A DNA stretch of 38,180 bases, from the NCBI GenBank assembly GCA_964469555.1, contig CAYYAQ010000034.1, positions 1 through 38,180 of the forward strand, in the 5' to 3' direction. Under the pieces are notes generated by a model that saw nothing but the letters and a program-made list of their open reading frames with translations, searched no databases and was not told the DNA's origin. This stretch comes from CAYYAQ01 sp964469555 (lineage in GTDB: Bacteria > Planctomycetota > UBA1135 > UBA2386). Shown piece after piece: positions 26,452-34,282 of the stretch. A program made the position numbers and the translations under genes. Position 1 is the stretch's first letter. The number at the start of each line of letters is the position of its first letter.

Positions 26452-27611
26452 GCCCCCGAGAGCTCCCGGACGTCTTGCACGTGGAGGTGCGCGTTGCGCT
26501 TGGTCGCGCGGAGCAACGCCTGCCGAACCTGGTCGCGATCGCTGTCCGAAAGGTGGCGCAGCTTGGTGTCTAGAGCGCTTTGCAGTTCCTGCATCGCGCT
26601 CTCCACGTGTTGCTCGACGATGCGCGACAGTCGCGTTCCGGCGCCGATCTCAGAGAGTGACTTGTGAAGCGCCAGGGCCTTCCCGGCGACGATGTCCTCG
26701 GCGGTATCCAGCGCGACGGAGCGTCGTTGGCCTTCGCGCTGCACGAGCTTCGCGACCGAGTCGAGGTCGAGGACCTCCAGTCCATCGACGCTCCGAACGC
26801 TCGCGTCGAGTACGCACGGCATGCTTACGTCCACGATTATCTTCATGCCATGGACATGTCGCGCGACGAGAAGCGTCTCGGGACTGTTCACCGCGACGAG
26901 CACACCCTGCCATTTCGAGGAGGGTTCTGACATCGAGAGGAACTCCCGCAGCGACATCGCTTCGATGCCGAAATGTCGCGCGAGAGCCTCGGCACGATTC
27001 AGGGTTCGATTGACGAGTGTCACGCGACAGTTCCCGCGCTTGACGAGAGCCTCCATTGCGAGTCGACCGGTCTCGCCAGCGCCGATGACGGCGACGTTTC
27101 GCCCTGCCCGCTCGAGCTGTTTCGCGGCGAGCGAGGCGACGGAGACGGTGCACTTGGTCATCTCCGTGCGCTGTCGGGTATCGCGCGCGGCGGCGACGAG
27201 CTGCGTGCGCAACACCCGTAGTCTCGGACTCAGCAGGCCGTGCTTCTGAGCTTGCTTGAAAGCTTCGCGGAGTTGGCCGAGGATCTGGTCTTCGCCGCGA
27301 ACCATGGAATCGAGACCCGTCGTCACGCGGAGCAGGTAGAGCGTCGCGTCCAGTCCTTCGTGATCGTGGCAGCGCAATTCGACGTCACGATCGAGAAGAT
27401 CGTCGCGCAGGCACGCGCTCACCTTCTCGTCGTTCAGGTCGAGCACGACTTCGAGACGATTGCACGTGGTGAGCAGGATGGCGCCGTGGATCCTGTTGTC
27501 GGATCGCATCCGGGCGAGGCGTCCGAGCAGCTGCTCTTTCTTCGACACCGCCTCTTGCAACCGCGAAGGTGGTGCGAGGTGGTGGCTGCTTCCTATCACG
27601 CGAATCGTCAT
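26448..27611 (-). CDS. hemA: Glutamyl-tRNA reductase HemA
   Basis: 387 residues from ATG 27611; an in-frame ATG 12 bp upstream (27623) would add MLSN. It reduces glutamyl-tRNA to glutamate-1-semialdehyde with NADPH, the first committed step. With the chosen start the nucleophilic cysteine is Cys50 in LLTTCNRLEV, its standard number. Other motifs are VTTGLDSMVRGEDQILGQL, the NADPH-binding VAVIGAGETGRLA, and the C-terminal helical dimerisation domain. It is the first gene of the heme operon. The 147-bp leader to the preceding gene could hold the promoter, though I could not identify it. HemA is often the controlled enzyme of the pathway (heme feedback, proteolysis). Confidence 0.96.
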   Translation of the reverse strand: MTIRVIGSSHHLAPPSRLQEAVSKKEQLLGRLARMRSDNRIHGAILLTTCNRLEVVLDLNDEKVSACLRDDLLDRDVELRCHDHEGLDATLYLLRVTTGLDSMVRGEDQILGQLREAFKQAQKHGLLSPRLRVLRTQLVAAARDTRQRTEMTKCTVSVASLAAKQLERAGRNVAVIGAGETGRLAMEALVKRGNCRVTLVNRTLNRAEALARHFGIEAMSLREFLSMSEPSSKWQGVLVAVNSPETLLVARHVHGMKIIVDVSMPCVLDASVRSVDGLEVLDLDSVAKLVQREGQRRSVALDTAEDIVAGKALALHKSLSEIGAGTRLSRIVEQHVESAMQELQSALDTKLRHLSDSDRDQVRQALLRATKRNAHLHVQDVRELSGA

Positions 27612-27758
27612 GTTCGAGAGCATCGTCTCTACGGGCGAGTTCGTTATGTCATCGCAGTGTCATGCAGGGAGCGAATTGTCGGGGAGGCTGCGAGATCCTC
27701 TCACGCATTTGCTTACGCTCGCTTTGGGAGTCAGTCCGCGCTCGAGCTGACAAGCCGC

Positions 27759-30700
27759 CTACAGCAATCGCACGATCGAGAAATCGACGACATACAGGTC
27801 GGTTTCTCCGCGCCATGAGAGCTTCACGAACTCGACGCGGTCGTCTGCCGCGCTCTCGATTTCAGCGAGCAGGAGGAACAGCTGACCCCTCCCCGTGCGG
27901 CGAATCGACTGTCTGTCGAGCAGTTTCACGCGCTTTTTGCCGTTGGCGTTGACGAGTGTCACGGAGAACTCGACCTCCGCTTTTGACGGCGCACCATGTG
28001 GCAACCCTACGCGGAGTCGCAGCGCCACCGGGCCTGCCGGAAGGACCACCGGGGTCTTGGCCTCGCCGAGCTTCTTGCCCTTCGCCACCAGGTGGAACGT
28101 GTGTCCGTAGATGACCCCGTCCATGAGTCGGGTGCTGCGCGTGGTTGGAATCCTGGTCGGTCGGACCCTGTGCACGGGTCGGACCCGAGGAACGCGCGTG
28201 ACCTCGCTCAGCCCGACGCGGGCCTCTTGATCGCCCACGTTGATGATGTCAATCCAGACGGGCTTGTGTCTCGGAAGGTCCGCCTGCAGCCACCGCCGTT
28301 GGGTTACGCCGCGCAAATCTGTTGCCACGAGGGTCTCGTCACCGGCGCCGACGACGACACGGGCATGTCCCTCGATTCCACGGATGCGGGTGAAGATCCG
28401 GAACAGGCCCTCGGCACTGTCGCATCGCAGGCGCAGTCTGGAGCCACTTGTCTTCGGGAGCGCCAACCAGGTCTCGCCGTCACGACGCCGGACCGTGTCT
28501 TTGCGCCATCCGCGCAGAGTCTCCCAACCTTGCATCGAGTCGCCCGCGAGCCACTTGGATCCGGATGCTTCGATGAGGTCTTCAGCCAGGTAGCGCACGT
28601 CGAAGCTGGCCTGCCCCTCGCCCAGCGGTCGGCTGTCACGGATTTCCCAGAGCTGTTCTCCCGCCATCGTCGTCGCTGGTAGCGAACTGACCGCGACGCG
28701 GAACAGGTCGCTCTGGTCACCCGGGACGAACGGTGTCGCGGTTCGATGGCGTGATGCCGACAGACGCAGAATCGAAGGTGTGCAGGAGCGACCGGTGAGA
28801 TCGCGGAGCCAGGGTTTCTCGCCGACGAACTGCCAGTACATCAGGACGCCCGAATCGGTGGGGCTGGCGTCGGCGATCGTCCTGCACTCGAGGAACAGTC
28901 GACCGCGGCCCGGCAGCGAGCTGCAGTCCAGTACGAATCCGACGCGACCTGAAGCGAGTGGCGAGATAACCATCTTCTCGTGATCGCGGCGCTCGAGGAA
29001 CAAGTGGTCCGACCAACCGGTCCGGGCGAGATTGATGCCACAGGGACCGCTGGGAACATGGCTCCCGGCGCCGGTCAGCGCCAGCGCGCCGAAATTCCCC
29101 CACTTCGGTTCGCGGAGTGGTTGGATGCCGTAGCACGCGCCGAGAATCGCGGACGTCGCCGTGCCGCAAGACAGGAACGAGCCGTCCGCGCTCCGCGATC
29201 GTAGGAACACCACGGGGATGCGACGGTCGCCGGCCCGGATGCTCCGTGGTTTCGGCAATGGTGCATCGCGCGCGCCGCTCTTGCCGAGGATTGCGACGAC
29301 CAGGTCCGCGTTGTCGTGTGTCGTGCGCATCTGCTGCACGAACTCGCCAGGGAGTTCTGCGTCGGGCCCGTCGCACTCGCGCGCCATCACTTCCCATCGC
29401 CGTTTCGGCAGCACGACGCCCTTGAACGTCGTGCGACCGCCGGAGAGGGAGTCGACGAAGTTCGCGACGGATCCCACCGTGCGCTGCGAGTTCGGGCCTG
29501 GAGTGATCTCGTGATCCGGACCACCGAAGAACGTCAGACGAAGCGCTTCCTTGTCGACGTCCAGCGTGCGGTCGATCAGCTCTAAGGGTTGCACGATGAC
29601 GCGCAGTTCTTTGTCGGGTGCGCGTCTTCGCGTCGTTGCGCCGAGCCCGGCTACGCTGGCCAGCCGCCCCGTCGCCCGGTAGCGGATCGAAGCCACGTCG
29701 ATCGTGTCGTTCGCGGTCACCGTCTCGAATGTCAATGCGATTTCACCAGATGCCCACAGTCGGTGGTCTGCCAACTCGAGAGCGAGATCCCGCCGCTCGC
29801 CAGGAGTCGACGTCGACTTGTCCTCGTGCAGTACGGTTTCGCCGGCGCGCACCCGGACACGACCGGCGGCCCTGACGAGGAACTCGAGTTTGTTGGTTCT
29901 CGCCTTGACCGGAACGCGATAGGTGAATCGCCCATCGCCGCGGGCGTGTCGACCGAACTCCGCGCCATCGAGGAAGCGCCGGATCCGCGATCGGTGGTCG
30001 GCGACGAGTTCCAGTTCGGCTCCTTCGCCTGGATCTACAATCCGGTAGTCGCTGACCCGGCTCGTACGGAACCCGCTCGCGGGTTCGCTGTGGGTTCGTC
30101 CCGCGACGTCGAACAGCAGCCGCGATCGCAGCGTCGCCCCGATCGGCAGCTCGCGATGCTCGTCTCTCCCTTCTTTCGCGATCAGCAAGCCGCGGTCGGA
30201 GTCGAAGATGAGCGGCACGGTCTCGGTGCGTTGATCTCCAAACCTGATTTCGACACGGGCGCCGTGGCTCCGCACCGATGAGGCATCGAGCCGGGCATGG
30301 GGAAACCACGTGACATGCCGGCTGACTTCCTTCGGCGGCTGGTAGGCGAAACTCGGCACGAACGCTGGTCGCACTTCGATCCCGTCGCGCAGCTGCGTCT
30401 GTGTGAACTTGCCGACGCGTTGGCGATTGACGGTGAGCGTGATCGGATTGAGTCCTTCGGGGACGTTTCGAAACCGGACCCACGTCTTCGTCAGATCCGG
30501 GGCCCGGGTCAGCACACGCACCTGGAGTTCGTTCTCGAACGTCTCGATGTCCTCGATCCAGACGGCGTCAATTCCATGGCCCTTGGAGCGACCCATGTCG
30601 ATCACAGCCGCGCCAAGGGACGCGCGAGCGATCTCCGCAGACGTGCACGCGGTCCCCGGTCCCCAGTGCAGCGACGACTCGGGCCCGTCGCCATCGCGCG

Positions 30701-32642
30701 CCGGCTGGTGGTCGAGACCGCGTCCATCGAGTGTCACCGCGAGCGCCGCGTCGAGCGCCGCGATCCCGCGTTCCAGCCACTGGGGGTCGTCGGTGAGTCG
30801 GTAGCCGGCGAAGAACGCGAGCGCGGCGACTCCCTGGCGGGAGTCGTTCCAGCGGTGGTCGAAGTTCCCCGCCCCGAACCCGCCGATCCGCGCGCCGGGA
30901 ACCCACGGCGGCGACCAGATCTGCTGATAGCGCGATAGTTGGCCCAGCAACCCGTCGCAGAGCCTTGCCCATCTCGCATCGGGTTGCTGTTTTGCCCGCT
31001 GCAACTCGCCGAAGTTCGCGGCGGCGAGCGCGCACTGGATCAGGCCGAGGGTTCCCTGTCGGTGCACGCCGGAACGTGGGTCGACCAAGGGCCCCTCCGG
31101 CGCGACGCTCTCGATGTCGTGCCACATTCCTACTGCGAGGAGGTGTTCGATGTACTCGAGTGCACGGCGCGCTGCGGCGATCGACTCGTCGTCGCCAGCC
31201 GCCAGACCGTACTCGATGAGGAATCGCGCGACGCTTCCCGTCTCCGCGCTGATGTCGTGGAGACGGTCGAGGCGCGGGGCCAGGTTTTCCTTCTCGTAGA
31301 AGCTCGGGAAGGCACCGGAGTCCAGTTGGTTCTTCCGGAAGAAACGTGCCGTTCGCCGGCACAGGTCCAGCACTTCGACGCGATGCTGCGAAAAGTGCTC
31401 GGCCAGGCGCAGCATCCAGGTGCCCGTCGAAGCGACGTCGAGCGCGTGATAGTGATCCGAATCCCCAGCAGAATTCGAATCGAGGAGCCACTCGCGGCGT
31501 CCCGCCTCCCGATCGACGAGAAAGATCGATGGGATCAGGCCGCCACGAAACGGCGCAGACAGGACGTGGGCGAGAGCCTGTCCCGCTTTCTTTTCCAGGT
31601 TGGGTCGCTCCGCTCGCTTGGCAAAGAGCAGCATCCCGTACGCGGTGCGCAGTGTCTGCTGCCGGACGCTATACCAGGCATCGACGCCGCGTGACCCGTC
31701 GGTTTCGTGCGCCAGGCCAGTAAGAAACGTGCCGGACTCGCCCTTGCCGCGACTCAAGTCGATCCAGTGGTTCGCCGCCGCCGCGTGAAAGAACTCCCGG
31801 CAACGCCGGTCGAGGGACACCGTCGCCTTCTTCGTCTCCGCGCGCGCGTGACGCCAGAGATCCCGGAACAACTCATAGCTCGTGTCCGCAGATGCCTCGT
31901 GATACACGCGCAGCGTGTGGCCGAAAGAGAGGGTCTCGCCATGCACGGCGATGGGACCCCGGCGTTCGAAGCCACCGTTCGTCTTCGCGGCGGGAGCATG
32001 GCTGATCAGCCCGTGGCGCAATTGGGGGCCGGCGTCTCGGTCCAACTCGATGGCCTGCGGGACCCGGCGGTGCCGCGCCAGGCTGTCGCGATCCGGGAGC
32101 AGCGCGACAGCGAGTCCGCCGCGGCGGACGAATGCGACCGGTGTGTGGAAGCTGCCGTCGCCCGCGACCTGGGTGGGTCCTGCATGCCCGTGCGGGAGCC
32201 AGGTCTCGTCCGGGTCTTCGAGGTCCGGCAAGACGTAGTCGAGGGTGAGCTCGCAGACCTCGCTGCGCAGGCCCACGGAGTCCGTCACCTCGACCTCGAT
32301 CCGGCCCGCGTCACTGAGTCGGAGGTGGACTTCGATCGCGTGGTCCGGGTGCGGAGCGCACGACAAGACCAACGCGTCGTCGCGGCGTTCGGCGGACTGG
32401 AGCCCGAGCAGGAAGGTCTCCCGTGCCGGCCCGAGTACGAGCCGAACGTGATGGAGCTTCGCGAGGGTCGCGCCGAGGTTGTGTTGGACCTTGAGGTAGC
32501 CGCTACCCCCGGCGGCCTCGAACTCGAGGGACCAGTCGGCGGTGACGAGCCGGTTCGGCGCTGGTGAGCTCGGCGGAGGCACATCGCACCCGCTCCCCGT
32601 GCAGAGGATCAGTGCTGTGGAAAAGGAGAACCACCGCCGCAT
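27759..32642 (-). CDS. Giant lipoprotein: alpha-toroid region plus inactive M6-peptidase-like module
   Basis: 1627 residues. An N-terminal signal ends in a Cys at 19 (LILCTGSGC, a loose lipobox). Residues about 30-250 are beta-rich. About 270-690 is alpha-helical with repeated W/G/H motifs (WYSVRQQTLRTAYGMLLFAKR, STGTWMLRLAEHF, GFGAGNFDHRWNDSRQGVAALAF), reminiscent of an (alpha/alpha)6 glycosidase or lyase toroid. About 700-1000 are beta domains. About 1010-1300 follows the M6 (immune inhibitor A-type) peptidase pattern: SVANFVDSLSGGRTTFKGVVLP, LVVAILGKSG, GNFGALALTGAGSHVP and LARTGW. The position of HExxH reads T1163-S1164-A-I-L1167, so the zinc site is lost. About 1330-1627 are jelly-roll-like. 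It probably acts at the cell surface on or with polysaccharide or protein; the function is unknown. Confidence 0.85.
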   Translation of the reverse strand: MRRWFSFSTALILCTGSGCDVPPPSSPAPNRLVTADWSLEFEAAGGSGYLKVQHNLGATLAKLHHVRLVLGPARETFLLGLQSAERRDDALVLSCAPHPDHAIEVHLRLSDAGRIEVEVTDSVGLRSEVCELTLDYVLPDLEDPDETWLPHGHAGPTQVAGDGSFHTPVAFVRRGGLAVALLPDRDSLARHRRVPQAIELDRDAGPQLRHGLISHAPAAKTNGGFERRGPIAVHGETLSFGHTLRVYHEASADTSYELFRDLWRHARAETKKATVSLDRRCREFFHAAAANHWIDLSRGKGESGTFLTGLAHETDGSRGVDAWYSVRQQTLRTAYGMLLFAKRAERPNLEKKAGQALAHVLSAPFRGGLIPSIFLVDREAGRREWLLDSNSAGDSDHYHALDVASTGTWMLRLAEHFSQHRVEVLDLCRRTARFFRKNQLDSGAFPSFYEKENLAPRLDRLHDISAETGSVARFLIEYGLAAGDDESIAAARRALEYIEHLLAVGMWHDIESVAPEGPLVDPRSGVHRQGTLGLIQCALAAANFGELQRAKQQPDARWARLCDGLLGQLSRYQQIWSPPWVPGARIGGFGAGNFDHRWNDSRQGVAALAFFAGYRLTDDPQWLERGIAALDAALAVTLDGRGLDHQPARDGDGPESSLHWGPGTACTSAEIARASLGAAVIDMGRSKGHGIDAVWIEDIETFENELQVRVLTRAPDLTKTWVRFRNVPEGLNPITLTVNRQRVGKFTQTQLRDGIEVRPAFVPSFAYQPPKEVSRHVTWFPHARLDASSVRSHGARVEIRFGDQRTETVPLIFDSDRGLLIAKEGRDEHRELPIGATLRSRLLFDVAGRTHSEPASGFRTSRVSDYRIVDPGEGAELELVADHRSRIRRFLDGAEFGRHARGDGRFTYRVPVKARTNKLEFLVRAAGRVRVRAGETVLHEDKSTSTPGERRDLALELADHRLWASGEIALTFETVTANDTIDVASIRYRATGRLASVAGLGATTRRRAPDKELRVIVQPLELIDRTLDVDKEALRLTFFGGPDHEITPGPNSQRTVGSVANFVDSLSGGRTTFKGVVLPKRRWEVMARECDGPDAELPGEFVQQMRTTHDNADLVVAILGKSGARDAPLPKPRSIRAGDRRIPVVFLRSRSADGSFLSCGTATSAILGACYGIQPLREPKWGNFGALALTGAGSHVPSGPCGINLARTGWSDHLFLERRDHEKMVISPLASGRVGFVLDCSSLPGRGRLFLECRTIADASPTDSGVLMYWQFVGEKPWLRDLTGRSCTPSILRLSASRHRTATPFVPGDQSDLFRVAVSSLPATTMAGEQLWEIRDSRPLGEGQASFDVRYLAEDLIEASGSKWLAGDSMQGWETLRGWRKDTVRRRDGETWLALPKTSGSRLRLRCDSAEGLFRIFTRIRGIEGHARVVVGAGDETLVATDLRGVTQRRWLQADLPRHKPVWIDIINVGDQEARVGLSEVTRVPRVRPVHRVRPTRIPTTRSTRLMDGVIYGHTFHLVAKGKKLGEAKTPVVLPAGPVALRLRVGLPHGAPSKAEVEFSVTLVNANGKKRVKLLDRQSIRRTGRGQLFLLLAEIESAADDRVEFVKLSWRGETDLYVVDFSIVRLL

Positions 32643-32716
32643 GGCGCGGAGGATGGTACCCGCCGGGACTGGGCTTCCCTCCGGTCTTTCCCCCGACGAA
32701 GTGGTTTCCCGTACAC

Positions 32717-32748
32717 GCCGGCGGGGCGTATTGCTACGCCCCGCCGGC
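32717..32748 (-). terminator. Perfect 14-bp hairpin downstream of the porin gene
   Basis: Two 14-base arms (32717-32730 and 32735-32748, starting GCCGGCGGGG and ending CCCCGCCGGC) pair perfectly around the loop TTGC. It lies 46 bp past the porin stop codon, before the lipoprotein gene. No U-run follows on the minus strand, so it may act as a strong pause, a 3' stabiliser that protects the porin message, or a bidirectional terminator-like element. Confidence 0.6.
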
Positions 32749-32794
32749 CTGGATCAGGTGAGCGATTCCGAACGCCCACCTTCCAGAAAACGCG

Positions 32795-34054
32795 CTAGAA
32801 GACGAACGTGTTCTGGATCGAGAGCAGGACGTTGTCCATCGAACCGCCGCCGGTCATATCGACTTCCTGCATGGTGACGCCGAACTGGGTCTTCAGGTTG
32901 TGGCCGTCGTGGAATATGTTGACCACCGCTTCCAGTTCCGTTGCGTCGCCACCGACGCCCACCAAGCCGCCGGTCAACAGGCTCTGGCCGGCATCTACGT
33001 CCACTGCGGAGTAGCGGAGGCCCACGCCCCACTGGTTGTGGCCCGGGTTCGGTGCCGCGACCCACGTGCAGGCGACCTGGTAGCCGGAGCTGTCGTTGTC
33101 GCCGGCACCGCCACTGAGGCTCTCCGAGCGAGTGAAGTACTCACCGGAGACGGCGATGCCGCTGCCGGAACGCCAGGAAGCGTTTGCGTTGAGGCTGTCG
33201 GTCTCGACGTCGGTGACCACAGTAGCGACGGTGGTATTACCGTTGCCGTGGTAGAAGGAGAGGCCGGCGCCGAAAGCGCTCTGGCCATCGTGGTTGTCGC
33301 CCTGGGACGCGCCCAGGCCGGCCTTTGCCTTGCTGCTCCAGTGCACCTCGGCATTATAGTTCCAGTCGTCGTCGGCGTTGTCGTTGACGGCGCCAGCACG
33401 ACCGTCGCCTTCTTCGCCTGAGTTGGCTGCCGCGGCGGCCAACTCGCTATTGAACGCGGAGACGGACCAACCCACGTTGCCCCCGTCGCTGCCCTGTCCC
33501 ATGTCGCCATGGAGCGTCGCGCCACGCGAACGGCTGTTGGAGAAGGTGCGGGTCGTCAGGCCACGATCGACGAACTCCAGCTCGCCGGAAGAGGTCTTCC
33601 AGTCGTTGCCGAACGCGATCTTCTGCTGGCCGACGCGCAGCCCCATGTCGTAGCTTGCCGTGTTGTGGAAACGCCAATCGATGTACAGGTCCTTGATCGA
33701 CGTGCCTTCGGTCCACTCGGTCTGGAGCTTGTAGGTGACGTTCTCGTTGATGTTGCCGGAGAACGTCGTACGCGCTCGCCTCACGTTGAAGCCTAAGTTG
33801 TCGGGGGCCCCGTCAATGTTGTTGTAGTTGAACGCGACCTGGCCACGGCTCTTCAGCGTCAGGCTGAAATCTTCTTTTGAGTAGGTGAAACCCTTGCCGG
33901 GTCCGCCCGACCAGCCGTCCACCGTTGGTGTCGCGGCCTCTTTCTTGGCGCCGCCTTTCTTCTTGTCGCCCTTCTTGTCGTCGCCGTTTCCGCCTGCGAT
34001 GGCGAAACTTGCGGTAGCCAGCATGGCTACGCAGAAACCGAGTGTCCTCTTCAT
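32795..34054 (-). CDS. Outer-membrane porin, OprO/OprP (phosphate-selective) type
   Basis: 419 residues. The signal peptide is MKRTLGFCVAMLATASFAIA, followed by a Lys/Gly-rich linker (KKGDKKKGGAKK). The remainder has alternating beta-strand character with family segments FSLTLKSRGQVAFNYNN, FNVRRARTTFSGNINENVTYKLQTEW, KDLYIDWRF and LRVGQQKIAFGNDW. It ends in aromatic Phe (NTFVF), the outer-membrane beta-barrel export signal. The match is to the phosphate-selective porin O/P family, although many members carry other anions or are general porins. A strong AGGAGG lies 9 bases upstream of the ATG. It is transcribed divergently from the molybdopterin oxidoreductase and ends before a strong hairpin. 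Confidence 0.88.
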   Translation of the reverse strand: MKRTLGFCVAMLATASFAIAGGNGDDKKGDKKKGGAKKEAATPTVDGWSGGPGKGFTYSKEDFSLTLKSRGQVAFNYNNIDGAPDNLGFNVRRARTTFSGNINENVTYKLQTEWTEGTSIKDLYIDWRFHNTASYDMGLRVGQQKIAFGNDWKTSSGELEFVDRGLTTRTFSNSRSRGATLHGDMGQGSDGGNVGWSVSAFNSELAAAAANSGEEGDGRAGAVNDNADDDWNYNAEVHWSSKAKAGLGASQGDNHDGQSAFGAGLSFYHGNGNTTVATVVTDVETDSLNANASWRSGSGIAVSGEYFTRSESLSGGAGDNDSSGYQVACTWVAAPNPGHNQWGVGLRYSAVDVDAGQSLLTGGLVGVGGDATELEAVVNIFHDGHNLKTQFGVTMQEVDMTGGGSMDNVLLSIQNTFVF

Positions 34055-34061
34055 GATGAAT

Positions 34062-34074
34062 CCCCTCCTAGGGG
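34062..34074 (-). promoter_or_regulatory. Porin ribosome-binding site within a small hairpin
   Basis: CCCC at 34062-34065 and GGGG at 34071-34074 can pair around a 5-nt loop. The minus-strand AGGAGG that serves the porin lies at 34064-34069, so it sits half in the stem and half in the loop. A four-pair stem is modest. It could tune translation, or be chance. Confidence 0.25.
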
Positions 34075-34193
34075 TCGTTCAGTTAGTCGTAACCCGAGCT
34101 TGTAGGCCAACCGCAGCTGCCACTCAGGATGCGCGGAGGTTAGATCGGGTTCTCAAGACCGAAAAGCGCACACCATGGGTTTTTTGCCCGCCG

Positions 34194-34211
34194 CCCTAAT
34201 GTTTGTTAGGG
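34194..34211. promoter_or_regulatory. Inverted repeat in the divergent porin/oxidoreductase promoter region
   Basis: CCCTAA (34194-34199) and TTAGGG (34206-34211) form a perfect 6-bp inverted repeat with a 6-bp spacer, 71 bp before the oxidoreductase ATG and 139 bp from the porin ATG. The 228-bp region 34055-34282 must hold promoters for both directions, so this dyad is a fair operator candidate. No regulator gene adjoins it. Confidence 0.4.
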
Positions 34212-34282
34212 ATCACCTCGTGTCAGGATCGCCGGGGGCGGCGTCTTCTCCCCCGTCCCAACCTCGGTAGACTTCGGAACTC

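Noticed and set aside
27612..27758. Promoter for the heme operon
   Set aside because: A promoter is likely here, but I found no -35/-10 pair with acceptable matches and spacing; only a CATAAC-like element without a partner.
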